Source: Pseudomonas sp. UMAB-08 (GTDB lineage: Bacteria; Pseudomonadota; Gammaproteobacteria; Pseudomonadales; Pseudomonadaceae). Taken from it: a stretch of 64,000 bases of DNA. Below are positions 46,155 through 56,854 of the stretch, piece after piece. Both the position numbers and the translations under genes were made by a program. Position 1 is the first letter of the stretch; the number at the start of each line of letters is the position of its first letter. Where the stretch lies: contig NZ_LT607419.1 of assembly GCF_900095225.1 (NCBI RefSeq), positions 14,829 through 78,828 of the forward strand, in the 5' to 3' direction. Under the pieces are notes generated by a model. The model was given only the letters and a program-made list of their open reading frames with translations. It ran no database searches and was not told the DNA's origin.

Positions 46155-46901
46155 TCAAGCCTTGGCAGCTGCTGCCAGTATCAACGCCTTCATCTCCGCT
46201 ACAGCCGATTTGAAACCGACGAACAGGGCATGAGCCACCAGCGCGTGGCCGATGTTCAGTTCGTTGATGCCCTTGATCGCCGCCACCGCCTCAACGTTGT
46301 GGTAGTGCAAGCCATGACCGGCATTGACGATCAAGCCTTGGGCCAGACCAAACGCCACGCCGTCAGCGATGCGTTTCAGTTCTTCCGCGACTTCGCTCGG
46401 TGTTTGCGCGTCGGCATAACGGCCGGTGTGCAGTTCGATGGCGGGCGCACCGATGCGTTTCGATGCCGCTATCTGCCGCTCATCAGGGTCGATGAACAGC
46501 GATACTTCACAGCCGACTTTCGCCAGACGGTCCACCGCAGCCTTGATCCGCGCTTCCTGACCGGCAACGTCCAGACCGCCTTCGGTGGTCAGTTCCTGCC
46601 GTGTTTCCGGGACCAGACAGATATGTGCCGGACGCAGACGCTCGGCGAACGCGAGCATTTCTTCGGTGACGCCCATTTCGAAGTTCATGCGCGTTTGCAG
46701 CACATCCTTGAGCAACAGTACGTCGCGCTCCTGAATATGCCGACGGTCTTCACGCAAGTGCACGGTGATGCCATCGGCACCCGCCTCTTCAGCATCCAGC
46801 GCTGCTTTCACCGGGTCCGGGTAGCGAGTACCACGGGCCTGACGCAGGGTGGCGACATGGTCGATGTTCACGCCAAGAAGAATGCGAGTGCTATGGGTCA
46901 C
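46155..46901 (-). CDS. pdxJ: Pyridoxine 5'-phosphate synthase PdxJ
   Basis: A 248-residue TIM-barrel enzyme that condenses amino-acetone phosphate and deoxyxylulose phosphate in vitamin B6 synthesis. It starts with GTG ([21 protein letters not shown]) behind TAGGAG and has [13 protein letters not shown] and [10 protein letters not shown]. It follows recO by 52 bp on the same strand and ends the lepA-pdxJ gene block. Confidence 0.97.
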   Translation of the reverse strand: MTHSTRILLGVNIDHVATLRQARGTRYPDPVKAALDAEEAGADGITVHLREDRRHIQERDVLLLKDVLQTRMNFEMGVTEEMLAFAERLRPAHICLVPETRQELTTEGGLDVAGQEARIKAAVDRLAKVGCEVSLFIDPDERQIAASKRIGAPAIELHTGRYADAQTPSEVAEELKRIADGVAFGLAQGLIVNAGHGLHYHNVEAVAAIKGINELNIGHALVAHALFVGFKSAVAEMKALILAAAAKA

Positions 46902-46953
46902 GGATCTCTCCTAGAAATTTGATCAAAACAGACCGCGCAAGCATAAGGCTTGC

Positions 46954-47637
46954 TCACGGCTTGCGAAACAGTTCACGGCTGACTAACGGGCGACCGCCAA
47001 GGTGCACGGCCAACGCCTGGCGCATCAATCGCTTGGCGGCTGCCAAGGCCCCTGTGGCGCTCCAGTCGGCTTCAGCCATGGCCAACAGCTCAGCCCCCTG
47101 AAACAGCCCCGGCTGCAACAACCATACTCGCTCCAGGCCCGCATCCACTTGCAAGCGATACAAGCCGTCGGCTTCCACCGGATCGCCGTTGATGTCGGCG
47201 TCCAGATCGAAGCCGTAGCCCAGATCATCGAGCAGCCGCCATTCAAAGGAGCGCAACAGGGGTTCGAGTGGCCGACCTTCAGCCAGTGCCAGCAAGGTGG
47301 CGGCGTAGTGATCGAAAACAGCAGGGTGAGGATCTTCGGCGGGCAGCAGGCGGATCAGCAACTCATTCAGGTAAAGACCGCTGAACAACGCTTCACCCAC
47401 CAGCCAGGTGGAAAGGCCTGCGCTTTCCATTCGCCCGACGTTTTTCAGTTCGCCGCGCCCACGAAACTCGATTTCAAGCGGGACAAAGGGACGCGCGAGG
47501 GTGCCTGCCTTGCCGCGAGCGCTGCGTAACACGGCTCGCAATCGGCCTTGCGGGGTAAGGAAATCGACCAATGCGCTGCTTTCGCGGTACGCCCGGCTGT
47601 GCAGCACATAAGCAAGTTGGCCGGTGGGCGTGCTCAT
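46954..47637 (-). CDS. recO: DNA repair protein RecO
   Basis: A 227-residue protein of the RecFOR recombination pathway: N-terminal OB fold ([28 protein letters not shown]) and helical C-terminus ([22 protein letters not shown]). As usual in gamma-proteobacteria the zinc-binding cysteines are missing. It lies between era and pdxJ in the conserved order, 109 bp after era. Confidence 0.95.
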   Translation of the reverse strand: MSTPTGQLAYVLHSRAYRESSALVDFLTPQGRLRAVLRSARGKAGTLARPFVPLEIEFRGRGELKNVGRMESAGLSTWLVGEALFSGLYLNELLIRLLPAEDPHPAVFDHYAATLLALAEGRPLEPLLRSFEWRLLDDLGYGFDLDADINGDPVEADGLYRLQVDAGLERVWLLQPGLFQGAELLAMAEADWSATGALAAAKRLMRQALAVHLGGRPLVSRELFRKP

Positions 47638-47746
47638 CGTTCAGGCAGGCTCGCAGATCGCAGCAGTAGGAAGGGCATAGCGAGGAAAAGGTGCAGCGTT
47701 GCCCGGTGATCGGCGGCGAGGCGGCCAATCACCAGGCTTATGAGGC

Positions 47747-48649
47747 TTACAGGTCGCCGTAGCCCAACGAACGCAGGGCGCGCTCGTCATCGGACCAGCC
47801 GCCTTTGACCTTGACCCACAGGTTGAGCATGACCTTGGAGTCAAACAGCAACTCCATGTCCCGGCGTGCGTCCGTGCCGATACGTTTGATCCGCTCACCC
47901 TTGTCGCCAATGATGATTTTTTTCTGGCCGTCACGCTCGACCAGAATCAGCGCGTGGATGTGCAGGGTCTTGCCCTGCTGCTTGAACTCTTCGATTTCCA
48001 CGGTGATCTGGTACGGCAACTCGGCACCGAGCTGACGCATGATCTTCTCGCGGACCAGCTCGGCGGCCAGGAAACGGCTGCTGCGGTCGGTGATTTGATC
48101 TTCCGGGAAGAAGTGATCGTTTTCCGGCAAATGGGCGGCGATCAGGCCTTCAAGCGCTTCGAGGTTATGACCCTGCTGAGCAGAGATCGGCACGATCTGC
48201 GCGTTCGGCAACTGGCCTTGCAGCCACTCCAGATGCGGCATCAGCGCGGCTTTGTCTTCGAGGCGGTCAGTCTTGTTGATCGCGAGAATCACTGGGCCCT
48301 GCACGTATTGCACACGCTCGAGGACCATCTGGTCTTCATCGGTCCAACGGGTACGGTCAACCACGAAAATCACCACGTCGACGTCTTTCAACGCGGCCGA
48401 AGCAGTCTTGTTCATGTAACGGTTGAGCGCTTTCTCGCCGTTCTTGTGCATGCCGGGGGTATCGACGTAGACCGCCTGTACCGTGCCTTCGGTCTTGATA
48501 CCGAGCATGTTGTGGCGAGTGGTCTGCGGCTTGCGCGACGTGATCGCCAGTTTTTGCCCAAGGATGTGGTTCAGCAGCGTGGACTTGCCCACGTTGGGCC
48601 GGCCAACAATGGCAACATAGCCACAGCGTGTTGCAGTTGAATCAGTCAT
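47747..48649 (-). CDS. era: GTPase Era
   Basis: A 300-residue GTPase needed for 16S rRNA and 30S subunit maturation. GTPase motifs: GRPNVGKST (G1), VDTPG (G3), NKTD (G4); the C-terminal KH domain contains [17 protein letters not shown] 48649 overlaps the rnc stop by 8 bp, so era is translationally coupled to rnc; the longer frame starting upstream is rejected. Confidence 0.97.
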   Translation of the reverse strand: MTDSTATRCGYVAIVGRPNVGKSTLLNHILGQKLAITSRKPQTTRHNMLGIKTEGTVQAVYVDTPGMHKNGEKALNRYMNKTASAALKDVDVVIFVVDRTRWTDEDQMVLERVQYVQGPVILAINKTDRLEDKAALMPHLEWLQGQLPNAQIVPISAQQGHNLEALEGLIAAHLPENDHFFPEDQITDRSSRFLAAELVREKIMRQLGAELPYQITVEIEEFKQQGKTLHIHALILVERDGQKKIIIGDKGERIKRIGTDARRDMELLFDSKVMLNLWVKVKGGWSDDERALRSLGYGDL

Positions 48650-49331
48650 GGCCGTTCTCCACGCCAAGGGCAATGAGTGCTGCGGCCGCTGCTACCTGTT
48701 CGGCAATACGACGGCTGACACCCTGACCCCGGCTTTTTTCATTCAATAAGTTGATCTCGCACTCGACGAAAAACGTTCGGCAGTGCGGCTCGCCCTGGAT
48801 ATCCACCACTTCGTAACGCGGCAGGTCACAGGCACGCGACTGGAGAAACTCCTGCAGCCGGGTTTTAGGATCTTTGTTGGTATCGACGAGGGTCAGGCTG
48901 TCGAACTCGGTGGTCAGCCAGGCCAACACACGCTCACGCGCCATGTCCATGCCCGCATCCAGGTAGATCGCACCGATCAGCGCTTCCAGGGCATCGGCCA
49001 GAATCGATTCGCGGCGAAAACCACCGCTTTTCAATTCGCCGGAGCCAAGGCGCAAGTACTCGCCCAAGTCGAAACCACGGGCCAGCAGGGCCAGTGTCTC
49101 ACCCTTCACCAACCGCGCCCGCAAGCGCGACAACTGGCCTTCGCGCGCCAGAGGGAAGCGGTCGAACAAGGCTTCCCCTGCGACGAAGTTCAGAATGGCA
49201 TCACCGAGGAATTCCAGACGCTCGTTATTGCGCCCGGCAAAACTACGGTGAGTCAGGGCCAGAATCATCAGTTCCTGGTCTTTAAAGGTGTAGCCGAGCT
49301 GACGCTCCAGGCGACTCAAGGAAACGCTCAC
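48642..49331 (-). CDS. rnc: Ribonuclease III
   Basis: A 229-residue endonuclease for double-stranded RNA: signature [13 protein letters not shown] with the catalytic acidic residues, second site [14 protein letters not shown], and a C-terminal dsRNA-binding domain. It starts with GTG overlapping the stop of the DUF4845 gene by 4 bp. Confidence 0.97.
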   Translation of the reverse strand: MSVSLSRLERQLGYTFKDQELMILALTHRSFAGRNNERLEFLGDAILNFVAGEALFDRFPLAREGQLSRLRARLVKGETLALLARGFDLGEYLRLGSGELKSGGFRRESILADALEALIGAIYLDAGMDMARERVLAWLTTEFDSLTLVDTNKDPKTRLQEFLQSRACDLPRYEVVDIQGEPHCRTFFVECEINLLNEKSRGQGVSRRIAEQVAAAAALIALGVENGHD

Positions 49332-49705
49332 GGTTTGCCCACGCTGAATTCGTGGTCGAACTTGACCACCAGATCGATATTCTGGATCAGTGGCTCACGA
49401 TTCTCGTATTTCAAATGGGCGAGAAACTTGTTGTTCTCCACCGTCACACTTAACGCCTTGTTCAAATCCAAATCCCGAATGCTGTTGACCTGCATGCCTT
49501 TACTGACATGGCTGTAAAAATCGCTGACCGTTGTAATTTCCAGCGTTTTGTCGGTTTCGACCGAGCTAATGATTTTCTTCATCGACATATAGTCGAGGTA
49601 ATGCGGAATCAGTTTAAAGGCCGTGCTTGCCGCAAACGCGACCAAAGCCAAAGCCAGCAACCACCCCACGAACGACAAGCCTTTCTGCGAACCGGCAGGT
49701 GTCAT
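49328..49705 (-). CDS. DUF4845 membrane protein
   Basis: A 125-residue protein with one N-terminal helix ([31 protein letters not shown]) and a small periplasmic domain, matching DUF4845. Such genes sit between lepB and rnc in many pseudomonads; function unknown. ATG 49705 with GAGG upstream is preferred to a longer frame. It is coupled to rnc by a 4-bp overlap. Confidence 0.88.
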   Translation of the reverse strand: MTPAGSQKGLSFVGWLLALALVAFAASTAFKLIPHYLDYMSMKKIISSVETDKTLEITTVSDFYSHVSKGMQVNSIRDLDLNKALSVTVENNKFLAHLKYENREPLIQNIDLVVKFDHEFSVGKP

Positions 49706-49818
49706 GTTCGACCTCAAGCGTAGCTGTTCTATGGTGCCGGCAAGGTTGGTGTTCCATTGCCATCGTTTCAACGCAGCCCAAACGACGTACGGCGCTGTTG
49801 AGTACAGCGCCGCATTGG

Positions 49819-50673
49819 CTACTTGATCAGACCAACCCGCGAGAAGTTCGGCAGGTGGCTCAGTTTCGGCTCAGGCCAGCTCATCCAGACAGCAAAGGCC
49901 TTGCCGACGATGTTCTTGTCGGGAACCATGCCCAGCTCATCCTTGGGAATGTTTGGATCATCCCAGAAACGGCTGTCATTCGAGTTGTCCCGGTTGTCAC
50001 CCATCATGAAGTAGTGCCCGGCCGGCACAGTCCATTCATGATCTGGCGGCGCACGGTAGCGGCTCATCTCCTGGCGAATCTGGTGTTCAATGGCGCCAAG
50101 CTTCTCAAGATAAAGATCCGCGCTGCCCAAGGTCCCCGGCTCGGAGCCAATCAGCTGCTTGGCCACCAAATCACCGTTGACGAACAGACGCTTGTCGCTG
50201 GTGTAACGGATCTGATCACCTGGCAAACCGACCACACGCTTGATGTAGTTGACGGTCGGGTCGCTTGGGTAACGGAACACCATCACATCGCCGCGTTGAG
50301 GATCACCGATCCGAATCACTTTCTGATCCAGCACTGGCAGGCGAATACCGTAGGAGAACTTGTTCACCAGGATGAAGTCACCCACGTCCAGCGTTGGCTT
50401 CATCGACCCCGAAGGGATCTGGAAGGGCTCGACCAGAAATGAGCGCAGCACCAGCACGATAAACAGCACCGGAAAGAACGATTTGCCGTATTCAACCAGC
50501 AAAGGCTCTTTGTCCAGGCGTTCCAATACCGCGACATCCGGCTGGCTGACGCTGCCCTGATAAGTCGCGATGGCCGTCCGCCGGCGTGGTGCCAGAATGA
50601 GCAGATCGAGCAATGCAAGTGAACCGCATACGACGACAGCGATGACCAACAACAGCGGGAAATTGAGTGACAT
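49819..50673 (-). CDS. lepB: Signal peptidase I
   Basis: A 284-residue inner-membrane protease that removes Sec and Tat signal peptides. Two N-terminal helices flank a cytoplasmic loop; catalytic Ser90 is in IPSGSMKPTL and Lys145 in YIKRVVGLPGD, with GDNRDNSNDSR box E. It begins 5 bp after lepA. Confidence 0.97.
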   Translation of the reverse strand: MSLNFPLLLVIAVVVCGSLALLDLLILAPRRRTAIATYQGSVSQPDVAVLERLDKEPLLVEYGKSFFPVLFIVLVLRSFLVEPFQIPSGSMKPTLDVGDFILVNKFSYGIRLPVLDQKVIRIGDPQRGDVMVFRYPSDPTVNYIKRVVGLPGDQIRYTSDKRLFVNGDLVAKQLIGSEPGTLGSADLYLEKLGAIEHQIRQEMSRYRAPPDHEWTVPAGHYFMMGDNRDNSNDSRFWDDPNIPKDELGMVPDKNIVGKAFAVWMSWPEPKLSHLPNFSRVGLIK

Positions 50674-50678
50674 AGGAC

Positions 50679-52478
50679 CTAACTATCCAACCTGAGCACT
50701 GCAAGGAAGGCTTCCTGTGGAATTTCCACGTTGCCCACTTGCTTCATGCGTTTTTTACCGGCCTTTTGCTTCTCGAGCAGTTTACGCTTACGGCTGGCAT
50801 CGCCGCCGTAACATTTGGCCAGTACGTTCTTTCTGAGCGCCTTGACGGATGTACGTGCGATAACCTGACCACCAATGGCGGCCTGGATTGCCACGTCGAA
50901 CATCTGCCGCGGGATCAGTTCTTTCATCTTTTCGGTCAACGCACGACCTTTAGAGTTCGCCGTATCGCGGTGCACGATCAACGCCAGAGCGTCGACTTTT
51001 TCACCGTTGATCAATACATCGAGCTTGACCAGATTTGCTGACTGATAACGGTTGAAATGGTAGTCCAGAGACGCATAACCACGGCTCACCGACTTGAGAC
51101 GGTCGAAGAAGTCCAGGACCACTTCGTTCATCGGCAGGTCATAGGTCACCTGTACCTGAGTCCCCAGGAACAACATGTCGTGCTGCACACCACGTTTTTC
51201 GATGCACAGTGTAATGACGTTGCCCAGGTGCTCTTGCGGCACAAGAATATTGGCCCGCACGATCGGCTCGCGCATGTCTTCGATCACGGACTGATCTGGA
51301 AGCTTGGACGGGTTATCGACGTGAATCGTTTCACCGTTCTTCAACAGTAATTCAAAAATTACCGTTGGCGCGGTGGTGATCAGGTCCAGATCGTACTCGC
51401 GTTCCAGACGCTCCTGGATGATCTCCATGTGGAGCATGCCCAGGAATCCGCAACGGAAGCCGAAACCCAGTGCGTCGGAGCTTTCTGGCGAGTATTGCAG
51501 GGACGAGTCGTTGAGCGTCAGCTTTTGCAGCGCTTCGCGGAAGTCTTCGAAGTCATCCGAACTGACCGGGAACAGACCGGCATACACCTGCGGCTGAACA
51601 CGCTTGAAGCCAGGCAGTACGTCCACGTCGGGCGTAGTGTTCAGGGTCAGGGTGTCGCCGACAGGGGCGCCGTGAATATCCTTGATGCCGGCGATGATGA
51701 AGCCTACTTCACCGGCTTTCAGGTCAACGGTCTGCGTATGCTTGGGAGAGAAAACACCCACGCTGTCGACCAAATGCACCTTGCCGGTGGACTTGACCAG
51801 GATTTTGTCGCCCTTGCGTACGCAACCGTGGCGTACACGCACCAGCGAGACAACGCCCAGGTAGTTGTCGAACCAGGAATCGATGATCAACGCTTGCAGC
51901 GGGTCTTCGATGTTGCCGGTCGGCGCAGGAATCGTGTGAACCAGACGCTCAAGCACTTCGTCGACGCCCAGACCGGTCTTGGCCGAGCATGCAACCGCGT
52001 CGGTGGCATCGATACCGATGATTTTCTCGATCTCTTCCTTGACGCGGTCCGGGTCGGCCTGCGGCAAGTCGATCTTGTTGAGTACCGGCATGACCTCAAG
52101 GCCCTGCTCGATAGCGGTGTAGCAGTTGGCGACGGACTGGGCCTCGACCCCTTGACCCGCATCGACAACCAACAGCGCGCCTTCGCAGGCGGCCAGAGAC
52201 CGGCTGACTTCATAGGTGAAGTCTACGTGGCCTGGGGTGTCGATGAAGTTCAACTGGTAGGTTTTGCCGTCCAGCGCTTTGTAATACAGGGTAACGCTAT
52301 GGGCCTTGATGGTGATGCCGCGTTCGCGTTCCAGGTCCATGGAATCGAGGACTTGAGCTTCCATTTCGCGCTCGGACAAGCCACCGCACATCTGAATGAA
52401 GCGGTCGGCCAGCGTCGACTTGCCATGGTCAATGTGGGCGATGATGGAGAAATTGCGGATATGACTCAAATCACTCAC
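50679..52478 (-). CDS. lepA: Elongation factor 4 LepA
   Basis: A 599-residue translational GTPase ([27 protein letters not shown]) with the family-specific C-terminal domain ([18 protein letters not shown]). It acts on ribosomes in initiation or elongation control. Length and start match the family. It heads the lepA-lepB-DUF4845-rnc-era-recO-pdxJ block after the mucD terminator. Confidence 0.98.
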   Translation of the reverse strand: MSDLSHIRNFSIIAHIDHGKSTLADRFIQMCGGLSEREMEAQVLDSMDLERERGITIKAHSVTLYYKALDGKTYQLNFIDTPGHVDFTYEVSRSLAACEGALLVVDAGQGVEAQSVANCYTAIEQGLEVMPVLNKIDLPQADPDRVKEEIEKIIGIDATDAVACSAKTGLGVDEVLERLVHTIPAPTGNIEDPLQALIIDSWFDNYLGVVSLVRVRHGCVRKGDKILVKSTGKVHLVDSVGVFSPKHTQTVDLKAGEVGFIIAGIKDIHGAPVGDTLTLNTTPDVDVLPGFKRVQPQVYAGLFPVSSDDFEDFREALQKLTLNDSSLQYSPESSDALGFGFRCGFLGMLHMEIIQERLEREYDLDLITTAPTVIFELLLKNGETIHVDNPSKLPDQSVIEDMREPIVRANILVPQEHLGNVITLCIEKRGVQHDMLFLGTQVQVTYDLPMNEVVLDFFDRLKSVSRGYASLDYHFNRYQSANLVKLDVLINGEKVDALALIVHRDTANSKGRALTEKMKELIPRQMFDVAIQAAIGGQVIARTSVKALRKNVLAKCYGGDASRKRKLLEKQKAGKKRMKQVGNVEIPQEAFLAVLRLDS

Positions 52479-52616
52479 GGATCAACACTCAAAAAGGTTG
52501 CAGGCAGATTGCCCGCCGAAAAATAGCCGGGAATTGTACCTGATGGAAGACTGGGGCGTCACGTTCGCAGGCCACACCAGCGGTCAGTAACCGCATTCTC
52601 TGGACGACAGGCGCAA

Positions 52617-52642
52617 AAAAGGGCGGTGATCACCGCCCTTTT
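52617..52642 (-). terminator. Intrinsic terminator of mucD
   Basis: The 26-bp perfect palindrome centred on GTGATCAC, with arms AAAAGGGCGG and CCGCCCTTTT, follows the mucD stop on the minus strand and runs into a T-rich stretch. It separates the algU-mucD cluster from lepA. Confidence 0.9.
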
Positions 52643-52657
52643 CGTCACGCCAATCTG

Positions 52658-54085
52658 TTACTCGGCCAATTTGAAGGTGATGAAGCTCGCTCGACCCTGA
52701 CGCAGAACGCGCATGGACACGGAACGATTCTTCGGCAACTCCTTGGCAACCTCAGTGAAGTTCTTGGCCGACGTGATCGCCTGATTGTTCAGGTGCGTGA
52801 TCACATCGCCCGGTTGCAAGCCGATCAAGGCCGCAGGACCGTCCTGCACTTCCTTGATGACCACGCCACCCTTGAGGTCGTAGCTTTTTTTCTGTTCAGC
52901 GGTCAGTTCGACCACCGACACGCCCAGACGATTGCTGCTGCGCTCGACGCCAGAATCCGGAACATCCATTTCCTGGCCTTCTTCGGGCAGCGCGCCGATG
53001 GTCACGGTCAAGTTTTTACGCTTGCCGTCACGGATCACTTCCAGATCGGCCTTGCTGCCGTCTTTCAGATTGCCGACCAGATGCGGCAAATCGGCAGACA
53101 TCACAATCGGCTGACCATTGGCACTGAGGATAACGTCACCCACCTGCACGCCGCCTTTCGCGGCCGGACCGTTTTCCAACACCTGAGCCACCAGCGCACC
53201 GGCCGGTTTATCCAGACCGAAGGACTCAGCCAGGTCTTTGTTGACCTCCTGAATCACCACGCCCAGCCAGCCACGATTGACCTTGCCGCCCGCTTTCAAC
53301 TGGCTCGCGACATCCATCGCGACGTCGATCGGGATGGCAAACGACAAGCCCATGAAACCACCGGAGCGGGTGAATATCTGGGAGTTGATCCCGACCACTT
53401 CGCCAGACATGTTAAACAGCGGGCCGCCGGAGTTACCCGGGTTGATCGCCACGTCGGTCTGGATAAACGGTACATAAGTATCGTTCGGCAGGCTGCGGCC
53501 CTTGGCGCTGACGATACCCTTGGTTACCGAGTGATCGAAGCCGAAGGGCGAACCGATGGCCAGCACCCACTCACCGACTTTCAGTTTTTCGGAGTTGCCA
53601 ATCTTGACGATCGGCAGGTCTTTGCCTTCGATCTTCAGGACCGCGACATCCGTGCGAGGATCTGTGCCGATCAATTTGGCCTTCAACTCGCTGCGGTCGG
53701 AAAGACGCACGAGAATCTCATCCGCGCCGTCGATGACATGGTTGTTGGTCAACACATAACCGTCGGCAGAAATAATAAAGCCGGAGCCCAGAGACTGGGT
53801 TTCGCGCTGGCGATCACCTTTGGGCGTGCGTTGCCCCTTGGGTATGTTGCGCTCAAAAAACTCGCGAAGCTGCGGTGGCAGCCCTTCCAGGTCCGGCATT
53901 TGATTGCTCACGGTGGAGCGCTCAGGCATTTTCTGGCGGGTACTGATGTTCACCACGGCGGGCGAGGCTTGCACAACCAGATCGGTGAAGTCAGGCAAGG
54001 CTTCCGCTTGCGCGGCGGCCATCTGGCCCAGTATCAGGACTGCGGTGACAATTGACAGATAAGACTTCAAGCGTGGAATCAACAT
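52658..54085 (-). CDS. mucD: Periplasmic DegP/HtrA-like serine protease MucD
   Basis: A 475-residue exported protease: signal peptide (ending AAAQAEAL), trypsin-like domain with NNHVIDGA (His), TDVAVLKIE (Asp) and NPGNSGGPL (Ser), then two PDZ domains. MucD degrades misfolded envelope proteins and limits AlgU activation and alginate production. ATG 54085 with GGGAG upstream is chosen. It follows mucB after a 306-bp gap where P. aeruginosa has mucC. Confidence 0.96.
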   Translation of the reverse strand: MLIPRLKSYLSIVTAVLILGQMAAAQAEALPDFTDLVVQASPAVVNISTRQKMPERSTVSNQMPDLEGLPPQLREFFERNIPKGQRTPKGDRQRETQSLGSGFIISADGYVLTNNHVIDGADEILVRLSDRSELKAKLIGTDPRTDVAVLKIEGKDLPIVKIGNSEKLKVGEWVLAIGSPFGFDHSVTKGIVSAKGRSLPNDTYVPFIQTDVAINPGNSGGPLFNMSGEVVGINSQIFTRSGGFMGLSFAIPIDVAMDVASQLKAGGKVNRGWLGVVIQEVNKDLAESFGLDKPAGALVAQVLENGPAAKGGVQVGDVILSANGQPIVMSADLPHLVGNLKDGSKADLEVIRDGKRKNLTVTIGALPEEGQEMDVPDSGVERSSNRLGVSVVELTAEQKKSYDLKGGVVIKEVQDGPAALIGLQPGDVITHLNNQAITSAKNFTEVAKELPKNRSVSMRVLRQGRASFITFKLAE

Positions 54086-54391
54086 ACGGCTCCCGTTCAC
54101 AACGAGCATGGTTAAACAGTACGGACCAAGTGGCCCGAGGAGCATGGGCACATCACAAGCAACCGCTGCGCGTCTCCTCGGGGCATTTTTTTACCCCAGA
54201 AACGACGAAGGCCAAAGCTGCCAAGCCATGACCTATAAAAAAAATCGAAGTTTTTTGCAACCTGGAAGTATCACCAAACATGTCAGCATCTCGGCCGCAA
54301 GACAAGCACAGGCTTGCCTCGCAGAGAAAACAGCCGGGCATGAACATCTCTCATTCCAGGCACCGCCTCCTGCTCTCGCTTACCCAGCCGT
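54086..54391. other. mucB-mucD gap: mucC absent, orphan hairpin
   Basis: No RseC-like (MucC) frame is present on the minus strand in this 306-bp space. It contains a 9-bp stem CCCGAGGAG (54134-54142) and CTCCTCGGG (54174-54182) followed on the + strand by GCATTTTTTT, the orientation of a + strand terminator although no + gene precedes it. A poly-T stretch and a weak AlgU-like pair (AAACTT, 16 bp, TCATG on the minus strand) may relate to mucD transcription. Confidence 0.5.
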
Positions 54392-55360
54392 TCACTTGGT
54401 GACCTGCCTGGTTTGGTCATCCACGCTGCGCATCGAGAGCGCAATCCGCTCTGCGGTGCCTATCGGTATCTCTCCCACCACCGTAACCATGGCGTCTCCG
54501 ACAGCTGTCGTCACCCGACGCGATACTGCCACTGTCGGACCGAGCTGGGTCCGGATATCAGTAACAGCAGCCCCGTTCAATGGCTCGATAAAAACCGAGA
54601 ATCGTGCAAGACCGTCGTCGTACATCAAGCTAGTCACCAAAGCCTTGGTAACGGGGTCCTTGCGCGCTGCGCTGCTGCTCAACTCGAAGCCGTCCGGCAA
54701 CCAGTCGGAGCGCCACGTGGAACGCGTATTGGGGGCGTCGTCCTTGGTTTTGACCGTTTGTACCGGCTTGCAATCAGAACTGACTTCAAGCATTTGATCG
54801 GTCGGGACGTCCCGGGTATCAAGCTCGGTAAACTGGAAGCGCTCGAGCAATTGACCTTTGTCGTTCAACAGCAACGATTTCAAAGGCAATGCTGTTTCGC
54901 TGTCCAGGTGCAATTCGATGCCGTAGCGGTGTTGATCTCGAGGCGTCATCGAAACGATGATCGCATTACGACCCGCGACCCGCGATTTCCCGACGACTTT
55001 CATGTCATACCAGACAGACAGTTTTTTCGAGTCGAGAGCCCGTGCCGACGAATCGCGCACATTGGCCACACCCGGTACAAGCGTGCCGCTGACGCATTGG
55101 GTAAGCCCATCGACGCGCAGCACTTCCTGTGCAGAACCATCCAGCTGAAGCAGATGCTCACGAACTTTGCCATCGATCACACGATGCCAAATACGATGGG
55201 TAGAGAAACTACCGTTACGCTCGTAAACGAAAGTGCCTTGGAAACTTTGTGTTTGCTCAGCCTGCGCAAGACGCTTGAGCATGTCTTGCGCGTCATCGGC
55301 ATGCGCTGGAAGAACCAGCCATCCACCGAGTAGAAGCGGTAATAGAGGGATGGCGCGCAT
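54392..55360 (-). CDS. mucB: Periplasmic AlgU regulator MucB
   Basis: A 322-residue RseB-type protein: signal peptide (LLLGGWLVLPAHADD), LolA-like N-domain (SFQGTFVYERNGSFSTHRIWH) and C-terminal domain (LPDGFELSS, YDDGLARFSVFIEPL). It binds the periplasmic part of MucA and protects it from cleavage by AlgW. It starts 8 bp after mucA. Confidence 0.96.
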   Translation of the reverse strand: MRAIPLLPLLLGGWLVLPAHADDAQDMLKRLAQAEQTQSFQGTFVYERNGSFSTHRIWHRVIDGKVREHLLQLDGSAQEVLRVDGLTQCVSGTLVPGVANVRDSSARALDSKKLSVWYDMKVVGKSRVAGRNAIIVSMTPRDQHRYGIELHLDSETALPLKSLLLNDKGQLLERFQFTELDTRDVPTDQMLEVSSDCKPVQTVKTKDDAPNTRSTWRSDWLPDGFELSSSAARKDPVTKALVTSLMYDDGLARFSVFIEPLNGAAVTDIRTQLGPTVAVSRRVTTAVGDAMVTVVGEIPIGTAERIALSMRSVDDQTRQVTK

Positions 55361-55368
55361 GATCCTCC

Positions 55369-55962
55369 TTAACGGTTTTCCAGGCTGGCAGCACGAGCAT
55401 ATGGCAGGGCGCTTTCAGTGCCCTTCAAAGCGGCTTGCTGAGCATGTTGACGCAGATAGCCTGGCAGACGCTGATCATGCCAGCCAGCCTGACCTTGCAA
55501 AACACCACTGGCCATCGGACCCGGGGCTTGCTCGGCGCTTTCATTATAGCCGGCCAATACTGCTGGGCCTTTTACTTGGGGTACCGACAGATTCGCTGGC
55601 TGAGCGGCTTGCTGAGCCAATTCGACACCCGCGATATCGTCCTGATTGTACAAACGTACACCGGCCAATACAGCAACGGTTACCGATGCGGCAACTGCCA
55701 GGCGACCCAAGCTGCGCCAAGGGCTACGGCTTGCTTTCAGCGGAGTGACTTCATCGGCGATCGCAGCAGAAACAGCCGCCGAGATATCCAGATGAGGCAG
55801 CAACAAGTCTTTGTGCATGGCTGCACGGGCAACTTGATAACGCGACCATGTGGCACGTGTATCCGCATCGCCGAAGGCATTCAATACCCGGCGCAATTCC
55901 AATTCGTCCGCTTCGTTATCCATCACCGCGGACAGCGATTCCTGCAGGGCTTCACGACTCAT
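55369..55962 (-). CDS. mucA: Anti-sigma factor MucA
   Basis: A 197-residue single-pass membrane protein: cytoplasmic AlgU-binding part (MSREALQESLSAVMDNEADELELRR without break), helix LAVAASVTVAVLAGV, and a periplasmic tail for MucB. The frame is intact, so this strain should hold AlgU inactive and be non-mucoid. It lies 31 bp after algU. Confidence 0.97.
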   Translation of the reverse strand: MSREALQESLSAVMDNEADELELRRVLNAFGDADTRATWSRYQVARAAMHKDLLLPHLDISAAVSAAIADEVTPLKASRSPWRSLGRLAVAASVTVAVLAGVRLYNQDDIAGVELAQQAAQPANLSVPQVKGPAVLAGYNESAEQAPGPMASGVLQGQAGWHDQRLPGYLRQHAQQAALKGTESALPYARAASLENR

Positions 55963-55993
55963 GGCGGTTCCTCTCTTGGCTATCGCCGCTGTC

Positions 55994-56575
55994 TCAGGAG
56001 TCCTGCAACAAGGGTTGCAGGGCTTTGTCTATGGCTTCCCGAGCGCGGAAAATGCGAGAGCGCACGGTACCCACCGGACACTGCATGACGCTCGCAATGT
56101 CCTCGTAACTCAGACCATCGAATTCACGTAAAGTTAGGGCTGTCCGCAAATCTTCTGGAAGTAACTGGATAGTTCGATGGACAGTGCCCTCGATCTCATC
56201 CCTCAACAATGCGCGCTCTGGCGACTCGATATCCTTGAGGCCATGATCGCCATCGTAGAACTCCGCGTCTTCAGACCTTACATCGCTATCGGGTGGTCGC
56301 CGACCGCGCGACACCAAATAGTTTTTTGCCGTATTAATAGCGATGCGGTACAGCCATGTATAAAAGGCGCTGTCGCCGCGAAAATTACCCAGTGCACGAT
56401 AAGCCTTGATAAAGGCCTCCTGTGCAACATCCTGCGCTTCATGGGTGTCGTGCACGAATCGCACGATCAAACCAAGAATCTTGTGCTGGTATTTCAGCAC
56501 GAGCAGATCAAAAGCTCGCTTGTCGCCGCGTTGTACGCGCTCGACCAGCTGCTGATCTTCTTCCTGGGTCAACAT
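55994..56575 (-). CDS. algU: Extracytoplasmic sigma factor AlgU (RpoE-like)
   Basis: A 193-residue ECF sigma factor that directs alginate and envelope-stress genes. Region 2 contains DTHEAQDVAQEAFIKAYRAL and STFYTWLYR-like FYTWLYRIAINTAK; region 4 contains LREFDGLSYEDIASVMQCPVGTVRSRIFRAR. It starts the algU-mucA-mucB-mucD cluster. Two promoter candidates with AlgU-type GAACTT boxes lie upstream, so it should control itself. Confidence 0.98.
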   Translation of the reverse strand: MLTQEEDQQLVERVQRGDKRAFDLLVLKYQHKILGLIVRFVHDTHEAQDVAQEAFIKAYRALGNFRGDSAFYTWLYRIAINTAKNYLVSRGRRPPDSDVRSEDAEFYDGDHGLKDIESPERALLRDEIEGTVHRTIQLLPEDLRTALTLREFDGLSYEDIASVMQCPVGTVRSRIFRAREAIDKALQPLLQDS

Positions 56576-56634
56576 GAACGCTCCTCATTGAAGCTGAAGG
56601 AGTGTTGCATCAACCCTTGAACAGGCTTGCAAAC

Positions 56635-56661
56635 ATAGACTCGGGCTTTGCGCAAAAGTTC
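56635..56661 (-). promoter_or_regulatory. Proximal AlgU-type promoter of algU
   Basis: On the minus strand GAACTT and TCTAT are separated by 16 bp, close to the AlgU consensus GAACTT-N16/17-TCTGA. The -10 ends about 60 bp before the algU start codon. Confidence 0.7.
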
Positions 56662-56826
56662 TCCCCTCTCAGCAAGTTTCCTGCGGGCAGTCATTAGACC
56701 CGCACGAAAAACGCAGCCCGGACATGGCCGGCTGCGTGAATAATCTTGTCGTCGAATACGCGCGTGGTGGAAGCTGCTTTTGACCCCCCGCAAATACCCA
56801 ACATGTTCCTTTATGGGCAACCTGCT

Positions 56827-56854
56827 ATTGAGCCCGGGCGTGCATGAAAAGTTC
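56827..56854 (-). promoter_or_regulatory. Distal AlgU-type promoter candidate of algU
   Basis: A second perfect GAACTT is followed after 17 bp by TCAAT on the minus strand, about 250 bp before algU. The -10 is a weaker match. P. aeruginosa algU also has several promoters, some AlgU-dependent. The rest of the 508-bp algU-nadB gap shows no gene. Confidence 0.5.

Noticed and set aside
51429..52526. 365-codon frame antisense to lepA
   Set aside because: lepA is universally conserved; the antisense frame shows no domain.
52793..54055. 420-codon frame antisense to mucD
   Set aside because: Opposite the protease and PDZ domains; no protein features.
54153..54347. 64-codon frame as a possible mucC remnant
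   Set aside because: It lacks the Cys pattern and helices of RseC/MucC and has no similarity that I can see; better taken as non-coding.
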